Source of the DNA: Candidatus Methanoperedentaceae archaeon
GTDB taxonomy: Archaea > Halobacteriota > Methanosarcinia > Methanosarcinales > Methanoperedenaceae
Length of the DNA: 19,234 bases
Assembly: GCA_027371625.1 (NCBI GenBank)
Contig: DAHXMQ010000346.1
Location: 1-19,234, forward strand
Direction of reading: 5' to 3'
Both the position numbers and the translations under genes were made by a program. A model generated the notes under the pieces. That model had not been told where the DNA came from, did no database searches, and saw only the letters and a program-made list of their open reading frames with translations. The stretch's first letter is position 1. Each line of letters opens with the position of its first letter. Shown here piece by piece: positions 7,997-14,488 of this stretch.

Positions 7997-8372
7997 GCCA
8001 AAGTATGCCGAGGCTGTATTCTCAGGCATTAAAAAATACGAGTTCAGAAGGACGATTTTCAAACGAAAGGATATAGATAGGGTTTATCTTTATTCCAACT
8101 CCACTGTGAAAAAAATTGTCGGGTCGTTTGAGATTGGAATTATTTTAGAAGGAACACCTCAAGAAATCTGGAGGAAATGCCATAAATATGGTGGAATTTC
8201 AGAAGAGGATTTTTTTAAGTATTTTGGAGGCGCTCGAAAAGCGTTTGCGATTGAAATAAAGAATGCTCAGAGATTTTATGAGCCAATTGACCCTTATTCT
8301 ACCATTGTTAAGTTCACTCCTCCGCAGTCGTTCTATTATCTTGCATTTGACATCAAAGGGCGAGTGATATGA
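7974..8372 (+). CDS. ASCH-domain protein
   Basis: This 132-residue protein is almost entirely an ASCH domain, a PUA-like fold that binds RNA or modified nucleotides. The N-terminus LLSIEPKYAEAVFSGIKKYE has the family signature GxKKxExR (G18, K20, K21, E23, R25). The rest follows the ASCH beta-barrel pattern, ending with FYYLAFD. A GGTGGTG ribosome binding site lies three bases before the ATG, inside the end of the PIN-GNAT-EVE gene. The 23-base overlap implies coupled translation and a joint function. It could be the partner, perhaps the antidote, of the PIN protein, or a second reader of nucleic-acid modification. It shares the AT-rich base use of its neighbour. Confidence 0.85.
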   Translation: MNVLLSIEPKYAEAVFSGIKKYEFRRTIFKRKDIDRVYLYSNSTVKKIVGSFEIGIILEGTPQEIWRKCHKYGGISEEDFFKYFGGARKAFAIEIKNAQRFYEPIDPYSTIVKFTPPQSFYYLAFDIKGRVI

Positions 8373-8461
8373 ATAGAGAGTATAAACTTCTAAAACTATG
8401 CTTGCTTATCAATTTCAGTAAACCAAGAGTTGAAATTAAGAGGATGGTAAATGGCATTTAA
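8369..8461 (+). CDS. Possible 30-residue small protein after the ASCH gene
   Basis: An ATGA overlap with the ASCH stop opens a 30-residue frame (MNREYKLLKLCLLINFSKPR, then VEIKRMVNGI). The overlap is typical of translational coupling, and the product is basic with a hydrophobic centre. It is so short that chance is a real possibility. It could also be the remnant of a longer gene cut off before the type A repeat at 8506. Confidence 0.22.
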   Translation: MNREYKLLKLCLLINFSKPRVEIKRMVNGI

Positions 8462-8505
8462 ACAATTACTTATACGCAAAAATGAGCGCAGGTTAGATTA
8501 TCCAT

Positions 8506-8536
8506 TATCTGCGTTTATCTGCGTTCATCTGCGGTT
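8506..8536 (-). repeat. Dispersed repeat, type A, inverted copy bounding the PIN-GNAT-EVE/ASCH cassette
   Basis: The reverse complement matches the copy at 6283-6313 at 29 of 31 positions. The two mismatches are an exchange of the g and a that begin the second and third units. The remaining gap from 8373 to 8637 shows no other gene-like content apart from the tiny frame at 8369-8461. Confidence 0.85.
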
Positions 8537-8623
8537 AAAAAATATACGAAACGACCTCTATCATCGGCATTTTTCTGCGCCCATTTGCGATCTAAACCCA
8601 TTTTCATGTATTAATCTGAGGTA

Positions 8624-8630
8624 AAGGTGA
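8624..8630 (+). promoter_or_regulatory. Ribosome binding site of cobZ
   Basis: AAGGTGA lies seven bases before the ATG at 8638 and matches the archaeal 16S rRNA 3' end well. Confidence 0.55.
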
Positions 8631-8637
8631 ATAAATC

Positions 8638-9228
8638 ATGAAACTATCCGCCATAAAAAAAGAAAAAAAGAAAAAGAACCAGCCAAAGGAAGTCAAAGAC
8701 ACGGCTGCAAGAAGCATAATGAGCGTCCTCGAGGAAGCAGGGCTATCTGAAAAAGTACTGGTATCAGCAGCCATGGAACTCTACGTACCGCATCCCGGAG
8801 TCGAGAACGTTGACATCGCAAAGCGTGTTTTTAAGCGTGAGCTAAGGCATGCGCTCTCAGACCCCAATCTCTGCATACTCCTATACGCAGGTCTTCTTCT
8901 TGAAAAAGCAGGCGAGAAGGGAGAGCTTCCCGGCATGAGCAAAGAAATCTTCAATAAAGACCTCACCTTTCTTATCGTGGATGAGGTAATCGGGATGAGC
9001 ATAGCAAAATACATCAGCGGCGACAAGGGAATCTTTGAGTATGTCAGGTTTGACAAATTAAAACCCGGCATACTCTCAAAACTCGGGCCATTCATGGACG
9101 ATGTGATTGCTGGGCTAATAGGCGGTGCCTCAGCCAACATGTACTCAAGAGGCAAGAACGACGCAGGCAAGGCGAAAAACAAGGAAAGAAAGGCAATCCC
9201 GAAAAGCGAGGGAAGTTTTGCAGGATAA
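8638..9228 (+). CDS. cobZ: Alpha-ribazole phosphatase, CobZ type (PgpA-like fold)
   Basis: CobZ removes the phosphate from alpha-ribazole 5'-phosphate (or adenosylcobalamin phosphate) in late cobalamin assembly, replacing the unrelated bacterial CobC in some archaea. The 196-residue protein has the PgpA/CobZ signature: VDEVIGMSIAKYISG at 114-128 (D115, E116), F138-D139 with KPG at 142-144, and the acidic MDDVIAG at 153-159. The first 20 residues are a lysine-rich, low-complexity extension and the C-terminus is also basic, both probably unstructured. A good ribosome binding site, AAGGTGA, lies at 8624-8630. The gene opens the operon: cobS follows after six bases and cobY overlaps cobS. The context favours cobZ over a true phosphatidylglycerophosphatase. 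Confidence 0.85.
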   Translation: MKLSAIKKEKKKKNQPKEVKDTAARSIMSVLEEAGLSEKVLVSAAMELYVPHPGVENVDIAKRVFKRELRHALSDPNLCILLYAGLLLEKAGEKGELPGMSKEIFNKDLTFLIVDEVIGMSIAKYISGDKGIFEYVRFDKLKPGILSKLGPFMDDVIAGLIGGASANMYSRGKNDAGKAKNKERKAIPKSEGSFAG

Positions 9229-9234
9229 GGCTTC

Positions 9235-9987
9235 ATGAGAGAGTTTCTTTCCGCCCTGCGCAGCGGTTTTGGTTTCCTGTCCACAATACCCGTGGGTATA
9301 AGCATGGAAGGCATAGAGAAGCTCATGAAGCATGTATATCTATTTCCTGTCATCGGCGCGGCTCTCGGTATAGTACTTGGTATAACAGGTTACATACTCT
9401 CGATAGTATTTCCGCAGGCAGTGATACCGGTTGCAATAATCATCGCCATTTACTTCCTGACAGGATTCAACCATATCGACGGGCTTGCAGATTTTGGCGA
9501 TGGCATAGCGGCGCACGGAACGCGAGAAAAAAAGATAGAAGCGATGCGCGATACTGCCGTCGGGACAGGCGGGCTGGTGTTCTGTATGATCGCGCTCATT
9601 GGAGTTTTTGAATCTCTTTCTTCTATTTCGAAGGTTATGCTTCCCGCAGCGCTGATCGTGGCAGAAACGGGTTCGAAGCAGTCCATGGTCACTGTTGCAG
9701 CTTTCGGCAATAAGCTGCATGAAGGTTTCGGGTCAATGACGGTGAAGAATACAAGACTATCGGATTTCGCGATAGGAATGGTCTTCACGGGCGCAGTGAG
9801 CTATTTTTTTCTCGGCGTCTTTGGCATTGAGGCATTCATAGTATCGCAACTGGCAGCGCTTCTTGTCCTGAATACGGCAAATCACCATTATGGAGGGGTG
9901 AGTGGGGATGTTATAGGCGCCTCCAACGAAGTCGGGCGCCTTGCAGCTCTTCTTTTCATCGGAGGATTTGCATGGATGCAGTTGTAA
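9235..9987 (+). CDS. cobS: Adenosylcobinamide-GDP ribazoletransferase (cobalamin synthase)
   Basis: CobS joins adenosylcobinamide-GDP to alpha-ribazole (or its phosphate) in the membrane, the last assembly step of the coenzyme. The protein has 250 residues, the normal length, and several membrane segments. The diagnostic acidic motif GFNHIDGLADFGDG is at 77-90, with D82, D86 and D89 as likely Mg ligands, and RDTAVGTGG follows at 105-113. The C-terminal half carries further membrane segments. It begins six bases after cobZ and overlaps cobY by 16 bases, so the three are surely one transcript. CobY makes its substrate and CobZ acts on the alpha-ribazole branch. Confidence 0.95.
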   Translation: MREFLSALRSGFGFLSTIPVGISMEGIEKLMKHVYLFPVIGAALGIVLGITGYILSIVFPQAVIPVAIIIAIYFLTGFNHIDGLADFGDGIAAHGTREKKIEAMRDTAVGTGGLVFCMIALIGVFESLSSISKVMLPAALIVAETGSKQSMVTVAAFGNKLHEGFGSMTVKNTRLSDFAIGMVFTGAVSYFFLGVFGIEAFIVSQLAALLVLNTANHHYGGVSGDVIGASNEVGRLAALLFIGGFAWMQL

Positions 9988-10586
9988 TGGCAGGCGGGAT
10001 GGGAAGGCGCCTTGGGAAGGATGAGAAGCCTCTCACGATGCTGCTTGGAAAACCCCTGATTTGGTATGTGCTCTCTGCGCTTCTTGGCTCAAAATACATC
10101 GAGCGAATCTTTGTTGCAACCTCCATGAGGGTAAGAAAAACAAACGAATGGCTTTCGGATTTCAAAAAAGAACATGACCTTGGGATAATCTCAACAGGCG
10201 GTGAAGGTTTTGTCCATGACATGGTTTGTGCTGTTGAAAAAGCAGAAATAAAAGGGCGTGTGCTGGTTATAATGGCTGATCTCCCGCTTGTGAACTCGAA
10301 ATTATTAGACAGGATTATTGAAAAATACAGCGAAATTAATATGCCTGCTCTCTCGGTTCACATGAATCTTGATGCTTTCACAAAACTCGGGCTTCGTCCG
10401 GATACTGTTTTCCACAAGAACGGTGGGTTTATTGTGCCCTGCGGAATCAACATACTTGACGCTGGCAGGATTCGGGAAGAGCAGGAGGATTTCAACCTTA
10501 TTCTGGAAGATGAGGAGCTTGCGCTGAATGTGAATACACAGGAGGATTTAGCTGTGTGCGAGAGGTATCTGAAGAACCGCAGATGA
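9972..10586 (+). CDS. cobY: GTP:adenosylcobinamide-phosphate guanylyltransferase
   Basis: CobY activates adenosylcobinamide phosphate with GTP to give adenosylcobinamide-GDP; it is the archaeal replacement for bacterial CobU. The 204-residue protein is a small nucleotidyltransferase with the signature MAGGMGRRLG at 6-15 followed by K19-P20, and a metal-site-like ADLPL at about 99-103. It overlaps cobS by 16 bases. The last codons and stop (aac cgc aga tga) come from a type A dispersed repeat, so the natural C-terminus may have been altered slightly. The nucleotidyltransferase family is certain; the assignment to CobY rests on size and on the neighbouring cobS. Confidence 0.9.
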   Translation: MDAVVMAGGMGRRLGKDEKPLTMLLGKPLIWYVLSALLGSKYIERIFVATSMRVRKTNEWLSDFKKEHDLGIISTGGEGFVHDMVCAVEKAEIKGRVLVIMADLPLVNSKLLDRIIEKYSEINMPALSVHMNLDAFTKLGLRPDTVFHKNGGFIVPCGINILDAGRIREEQEDFNLILEDEELALNVNTQEDLAVCERYLKNRR

Positions 10587-10604
10587 AAGCGGATAAACGC
10601 AGAT
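10575..10604 (+). repeat. Dispersed repeat, type A, overlapping the cobY stop
   Basis: The sequence is aaccgcagatgaaagcgg followed by ataaacgcagat, a slightly diverged type A repeat. The atga inside it carries the cobY stop. It leads directly into a run of seven Ts (10604-10610). Confidence 0.75.
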
Positions 10605-10610
10605 TTTTTT
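10604..10610 (+). terminator. T-run after the cobalamin operon
   Basis: Seven consecutive Ts lie 18 bases after the cobY stop, directly behind the repeat. Archaeal RNA polymerase ends transcription at such T-runs without needing a hairpin. Confidence 0.5.
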
Positions 10611-10663
10611 GTGGTGCACAACATATTTATTACTTTTTAATTATAAAATTCGGCGCCGATATG

Positions 10664-10704
10664 CTCCCGAAGCTGATGTCGGGCGGGATTCGGGTTGGCA
10701 TGAG
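10664..10704 (+). repeat. 41-bp direct repeat, left copy, flanking the AbrB-PIN pair
   Basis: It begins ctcccgaagctgatgtcggg. A second copy in the same orientation at 11482-11522 matches it at 34 of 41 positions, the first 22 with one mismatch. Between the two lie only the AbrB and PIN genes and their promoter. Confidence 0.75.
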
Positions 10705-10752
10705 GTAACAACCATAGATATGCGCCTTCTGTACAGATCAGACAATGATAAG

Positions 10753-10796
10753 GCATATATCTCCGTCCAACATAGTCTAACATAGTTCGATACAGT
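10753..10796 (+). promoter_or_regulatory. Promoter and possible operator of the AbrB-PIN module
   Basis: A TATA-like gcatatat (10753-10760) is followed by three related 8-mers: aacatagt at 10769 and at 10779, and a weaker gatacagtt at 10789. They are spaced about 10 bases, one helical turn, so all lie on one face of the DNA and cover the expected transcription start. That would suit autoregulation by the AbrB-type antitoxin. The ribosome binding site gagg lies at 10803-10806. Confidence 0.4.
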
Positions 10797-10814
10797 TAAA
10801 CTGAGGCGAACCAA

Positions 10815-11039
10815 ATGCAAAAAATAAGAATGAGTAGAAAAGGACAGGTGGTAATACCTGCGGAGATCAGGAAAAAATACAAACTGAAAGAAGGAACCAT
10901 GCTATCTTTAGAAGAGGACGAAGGAGTAATCAAATTAATGCCCAAGGTAAAACTCAGATCACTTTGCGGCACATGGCCTGACCTTGACATTGAGACTGTT
11001 ACAAAAGAAATAATAGAAGATCGGAAGAAGGATAGATGA
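10815..11039 (+). CDS. AbrB/SpoVT-type antitoxin (VapB-like)
   Basis: This is a 74-residue protein whose first 45 residues form a swapped-hairpin AbrB domain: MSRKGQVVIPAEIRKKYKLK, then EGTMLSLEEDEGVIKLMPK. The C-terminal 25 residues would form the tail that wraps the toxin. Proteins of this kind bind DNA upstream of their own gene and neutralise a partner PIN nuclease. Its TGA overlaps the ATG of the PIN gene (ATGA), so translation is coupled. The upstream repeats at 10769-10796 could be its binding site. Confidence 0.9.
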   Translation: MQKIRMSRKGQVVIPAEIRKKYKLKEGTMLSLEEDEGVIKLMPKVKLRSLCGTWPDLDIETVTKEIIEDRKKDR

Positions 11040-11455
11040 ATAAGATCCTGATAGATACAATGTATATTGAGGCAATACTCAGCAGGGATGAGCCTCCATA
11101 TACGGATTTTGCAGATGCGATAGACGATGGAAAAATCATTGGGATGTCTTCAACCGTCTCACTTACAGAGTTGATCAAAAATCTGGGTATGAAAGATACA
11201 AACCGGATGCAAACCACAGTCGGGCAACTAAAATCATCAGAGATAATTCTTGTAAACGTAACTCAAAAAATCGCAGTGCGTGCAGGGGAATTGCGCCTGA
11301 GATACGATATACCCACTGTTGATTCGCTGATAGCTGCGACGGGAATAGTCGAAAATGTCGGGCACATATTAACAGACGACGATCATTTCGATCCACTTAT
11401 TAATTTAATAAAACCAATAGACATGAAGAAAGCTTTGAAATTGGCAAAGCAATAA
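11036..11455 (+). CDS. PIN-domain ribonuclease toxin (VapC-like)
   Basis: This 139-residue PIN-domain protein has the four expected acidic positions: D7 in ILIDTMYIE, E45 in SLTELIKN, D96 in PTVDSLIAA and the D114-D116 cluster in LTDDDHF. VapC toxins are Mg-dependent ribonucleases that cut tRNA or rRNA when freed from the antitoxin. The start overlaps the antitoxin stop. It differs from the PIN domain of the 6482-7996 fusion, being a plain single-domain toxin. The 245 bases after it contain only repeats. Confidence 0.9.
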   Translation: MNKILIDTMYIEAILSRDEPPYTDFADAIDDGKIIGMSSTVSLTELIKNLGMKDTNRMQTTVGQLKSSEIILVNVTQKIAVRAGELRLRYDIPTVDSLIAATGIVENVGHILTDDDHFDPLINLIKPIDMKKALKLAKQ

Positions 11456-11481
11456 AAATAAAAGCTATCCTCCACTCCCTC

Positions 11482-11522
11482 CTCCTGAAGCTGATGTCGG
11501 GCGAGATTAGGGTGGGTGCGAG
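11482..11522 (+). repeat. 41-bp direct repeat, right copy, flanking the AbrB-PIN pair
   Basis: It begins ctcctgaagctgatgtcggg, the partner of the copy at 10664-10704, and leads directly into the type D palindrome at 11531. The short core cccgaagctga also recurs at 17825-17835, again directly before a type D element, so this repeat and type D may be parts of one larger element. Confidence 0.75.
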
Positions 11523-11530
11523 CCGCTGAT

Positions 11531-11609
11531 GAACACGGATTGCGCGGATGACGCGGATGCGCACGGATTTGTATCCGTGAAATCCATCCAATCTGTGTCA
11601 TCCGTGTTC
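11531..11609. repeat. Dispersed repeat, type D: 79-base imperfect palindrome (acacggat units)
   Basis: The outer arms GAACACGGAT (11531-11540) and ATCCGTGTTC (11600-11609) are perfect inverted repeats. The inner arms CACGGAT (11562-11568) and ATCCGTG (11573-11579) close on a four-base loop, ttgt. The middle pairs less well and is made of tandem gcggat units. It lies between two convergent genes and could act as a two-way transcript end. The rest of the gap up to 11700 holds gcaaaa/ttgcgtt units like type B and no gene. Confidence 0.75.
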
Positions 11610-11700
11610 TGCGCCGTGTTTCTCCAATGACAGTTCGCAAAATAACGCAAAACAGCGCAGTCTTTTCACCCTTTGCGTTCCTTCGCACCTCTTCGGTGAA

Positions 11701-13551
11701 TTATTTCTTCCGCAACCGCCATGCTATCAGTATAATTGCAATTGCTGCGGCAGCCTCAAAAGCCGGCGTTCGTACATGGGTTTGATTTTTTGTAGTGACA
11801 TTCTGCGAAGGTATGGGCAGCAAAGGCGGCATGAATGGTGTTATCGTGGGTTTTATCGTTGTGACATTGGAAGCAACCGCATGTGAATTAAGCACAATCG
11901 AGGTCTTTGCAATCATTGCTGCATAGGAATACTGGGAAATCTTGTCAAAGGGATTGGTCATAAATTCGGCATACTCGTATGCGCTCACAGCAAGCGTGGG
12001 CTCGATTCCAGCCATTCGGGCTTCGTTTATTGCCGCCCTTGCAGACTCATTGCTCTCCTCTATCTTCGCAGTTGCATTGGTGCCTAATAAACCTATGGAA
12101 GTGCTGGCTGTTACCGTTGCCTGAAGCGAATCGAAGATTGCGCCCGCATAATATCCGCGCTCAAGTTCTGCCTGCGCATTGGCAATGTCCTCGTCCGCGC
12201 CTGTGGTAATCCCGGCATGAGCCCCGCTCTCGGAAAGCAGCGCCTGCATATAGGTATTGATGGACTGTGCTTGGCTCAGATACCATCCTGCCCGGTCTTT
12301 CAATATATTCTCAGGCACTGTTTTCCCCCCTGGCAAAGCAAGCGTAAGCCACCATTGCGCCGTGCGCGCCCGCTCATTTGCAAAGGCAAGTGAAAAAATC
12401 TTATCATTCGTATCATTGAGTTTTATTGCCTCATCGAGTCTTTCTCTTGCACTCGTGATTCTGGATTCAGCCGCCCCGACAGCTTCTACATCGCTTACAC
12501 CGTTCGATTTGAAATTGTTGAGGTCGGACTCTGAACTGTTTATCTGGTTTTCCACTTTAGTCACTAATTCATTGAGATACTGTTCTTTATCAGAAGCTTT
12601 GCTGTAACCATCGCTCCACTGCACAAAGCGCAGGTCGATCATCGCATTAAAGTACGAAGATGTCGCTGCATAGTATTTCTTATCATCATACATCGCATCT
12701 GCCGTTTTTAAAATCCCGTTTGCCTGATCAAGGAATTGACTTTCAGGCAGTAACAAGGTCTCATTGTACATGCTGTGCGATTCATTTTTCAGGTTTGAGG
12801 CAAGAGGTAGAAGCAGACTTAGATACTCGGGTGTCAGGATAGTTCCATTATATGCAGGACTTGCAATCTCATGGCCTGTAAAAGCAAGAACAGCATCCTG
12901 TATCGTCCCGACTTCCTTCACATCGACATTTAATTTTTTCCCAAGATCAACAACATCCACATTCTCCTGCGTTTCCTGGGTGATGACGAAAGCGCCTTTT
13001 GTTATGGTAACTGTTTTTGTTATTGTAACATTGCTCTGTCCCTCTGGTATAAGAAAAAGTGTTGCATTCTTTGCAGCAGCAGCCTGGAGCTTGTATGGAA
13101 TTCCGCCTACAGGTCCTATGGATTCGTCGGGATTTATCATGCCTGTCATGACCACGTTGGGTTTTAATGTCCAGTTTTTTATGGCAGCAATGGTTGCTAC
13201 TGTCAATGCCCCGCCAGCCGAGGGTCCTCCGATAATGGGCGAGCTTATATCGATGATGTAATAGAAGTCATACGCTTTCTCGTCAACCCCGAGCACATCG
13301 GAAGCTACCATTGCAGCAAGCCTTGCCGAGCCCTGGAGGTCAACCTGCGTATATGGATTCGTATCCACAAAAACATGACCTGTGCCGTTCGTAACAATTA
13401 CCTGTGCGCTCAACAAAATGCCCTCATCCCCGTTCTCTGTGCTGCGGTCAGCCACGAGCGGTACTGAGACCCCGCCTTCCAGGGCATGAACAGTGTTAAC
13501 GGAAACCAGCAATAATAGAGCAAAAAGAGGTATTAACCATTTGTTCTTCAT
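11701..13551 (-). CDS. Secreted, membrane-anchored Lon-like (S16 family) serine protease
   Basis: This 616-residue protein starts at the ATG at 13551. It begins with a classic signal peptide (MKNKWLIPLFALLLLVSVNT, then VHA as the probable cleavage site). The Lon-type Ser-Lys protease domain follows: S111 in GGPSAGG and K154 in GGIPYKLQAAA. No ATPase domain is present. The long remainder is helical, with a serine- and alanine-rich region, and the C-terminus has a hydrophobic segment ending in RLRKK, so the protein probably faces outside and is held by a C-terminal anchor. A PTITPFMPPLLPIPSQ-type linker precedes the anchor. An in-frame ATG at 13569 exists, but the shared TATA at 13577-13589 and the signal peptide favour 13551. 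The substrate is unknown. Confidence 0.85.
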   Translation of the reverse strand: MKNKWLIPLFALLLLVSVNTVHALEGGVSVPLVADRSTENGDEGILLSAQVIVTNGTGHVFVDTNPYTQVDLQGSARLAAMVASDVLGVDEKAYDFYYIIDISSPIIGGPSAGGALTVATIAAIKNWTLKPNVVMTGMINPDESIGPVGGIPYKLQAAAAKNATLFLIPEGQSNVTITKTVTITKGAFVITQETQENVDVVDLGKKLNVDVKEVGTIQDAVLAFTGHEIASPAYNGTILTPEYLSLLLPLASNLKNESHSMYNETLLLPESQFLDQANGILKTADAMYDDKKYYAATSSYFNAMIDLRFVQWSDGYSKASDKEQYLNELVTKVENQINSSESDLNNFKSNGVSDVEAVGAAESRITSARERLDEAIKLNDTNDKIFSLAFANERARTAQWWLTLALPGGKTVPENILKDRAGWYLSQAQSINTYMQALLSESGAHAGITTGADEDIANAQAELERGYYAGAIFDSLQATVTASTSIGLLGTNATAKIEESNESARAAINEARMAGIEPTLAVSAYEYAEFMTNPFDKISQYSYAAMIAKTSIVLNSHAVASNVTTIKPTITPFMPPLLPIPSQNVTTKNQTHVRTPAFEAAAAIAIILIAWRLRKK

Positions 13552-13576
13552 TTTCTCACAAACACTCATATATTAG

Positions 13577-13589
13577 ATTAAATACTTAA
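13577..13589. promoter_or_regulatory. Shared TATA region between the S16 protease and methanogenesis marker 11
   Basis: An AT-rich core (ttaaatacttaaa) lies 26-38 bases from the protease ATG at 13551 on the minus strand and 15-27 bases from the marker-11 ATG at 13604 on the plus strand. Both genes look nearly leaderless from it. Confidence 0.4.
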
Positions 13590-13603
13590 AACCAGTGTAA
13601 GAT

Positions 13604-14488
13604 ATGTATTTATCCGACCCATATAACGTTGCCTACAAAGGCATTTATGCAGTTGCTGACCGGAAAATCGAGTTTGTGGAGATAATGGAACATTCCAGTT
13701 GCTACGGCGGCTCTGCATGGGCTTTGTATCATTACTCCAAAAGCCCGCTTGTAATCAAAAGCCGCTCAGTTGGCGATATGATGCGCTACCTCGTAAGAAC
13801 AGGACACGAGCCCCTTGACCTTCGCTCTTCGACGGCTGCGGCTGGTATTGAATCTGTCTTCGTGAACGATAAGGAAATCGAGATAACATACAGCGGTCTT
13901 GGAGGCGGCGGCGTGGGTGCAACCACATGCAGAGGTTTTGCAAACGGTGTTCTGAGATGTCGGATTTCAGACTCCGGAGGGGGAAAGCGCGCAAGCGGCA
14001 CAATCGTAGTCCCGCGAAGGGAAAGGGTGCTTGTGGGAATCGACAACACGGACTCGAAGGAGGTCGGGGCAACATGGACGCTGGCACATAATATCGCGGA
14101 TGCGGTTGATTCGCTTGACCATAAATACATTTCCCATACCCTTGTACAGCTTTACCCCGTGCCTGAGAAGACGCAGAACTGCGTTTCGACGGTGCTTGAA
14201 TTTGCATGCATCGAAGATGCTAAAAAAGAGTTGCTTGAAAAAATAAAAGAGGGACTTGAAAAATACAGCGTGTCAAATGAAACTGGAATGGTGGCGTTAT
14301 CGGATTTTGATGCTTCAATGCTAATGGATTACAGCAAATTGTGCAGGAGCAGGATGATAACCAAAGAGCTTGCTTTGAAAACCGCACAGGATTGCGGTGT
14401 TGAGGTATGCATGGATGGTAAAGGCATAATAGGCGCCCTGGCAGCTCTTCCCTGGTTTTCGCACAATGAGGAAGCGGTGGTTTTGTGA
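13604..14488 (+). CDS. Methanogenesis marker protein 11
   Basis: This 294-residue protein resembles the methanogenesis marker 11 family, found in methanogens and ANME archaea and of unproven function. Recognisable parts are the N-terminal EHSSCYGGSAWALYHY (about 29-44), the glycine-rich YSGLGGGGVGATTCRGFANG at 96-115, and GIDNTDSKEVGATWTLAHNI at 145-164. The last resembles the N-terminal domain of TiaS, the tRNA-Ile agmatinylcytidine synthetase (GIDDTDSP...), so a nucleotide-dependent RNA- or cofactor-modifying reaction is a reasonable guess. The stop TGA overlaps the GTG start of the TPP enzyme (14485-14488), so the two are translated together. Confidence 0.85.
   Translation: MYLSDPYNVAYKGIYAVADRKIEFVEIMEHSSCYGGSAWALYHYSKSPLVIKSRSVGDMMRYLVRTGHEPLDLRSSTAAAGIESVFVNDKEIEITYSGLGGGGVGATTCRGFANGVLRCRISDSGGGKRASGTIVVPRRERVLVGIDNTDSKEVGATWTLAHNIADAVDSLDHKYISHTLVQLYPVPEKTQNCVSTVLEFACIEDAKKELLEKIKEGLEKYSVSNETGMVALSDFDASMLMDYSKLCRSRMITKELALKTAQDCGVEVCMDGKGIIGALAALPWFSHNEEAVVL

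Noticed and set aside
4458..8372. A complete BREX, DISARM or type I restriction system
   Set aside because: None of the other required genes (ATPase, helicase, specificity subunit, phosphatase) is present; only a damaged type IIG-like gene and the PIN-GNAT-EVE/ASCH pair are visible.
8373..8637. Cobalamin riboswitch or tRNA before cobZ
   Set aside because: No B12-box-like or cloverleaf-like sequence is visible; only a tiny frame, a type A repeat and the cobZ ribosome binding site are seen.
8638..9228. Phosphatidylglycerophosphatase A
   Set aside because: The fold is the same, but the place directly before cobS and cobY favours the CobZ role.
11456..11700. CRISPR array in the repeat-rich gap
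   Set aside because: The units are short and nearly contiguous with no spacers of constant length, and form one palindrome.
13552..13569. ATG at 13569 as start of the S16 protease
   Set aside because: It would put six polar residues before a clean signal peptide and lies too close to the TATA region.
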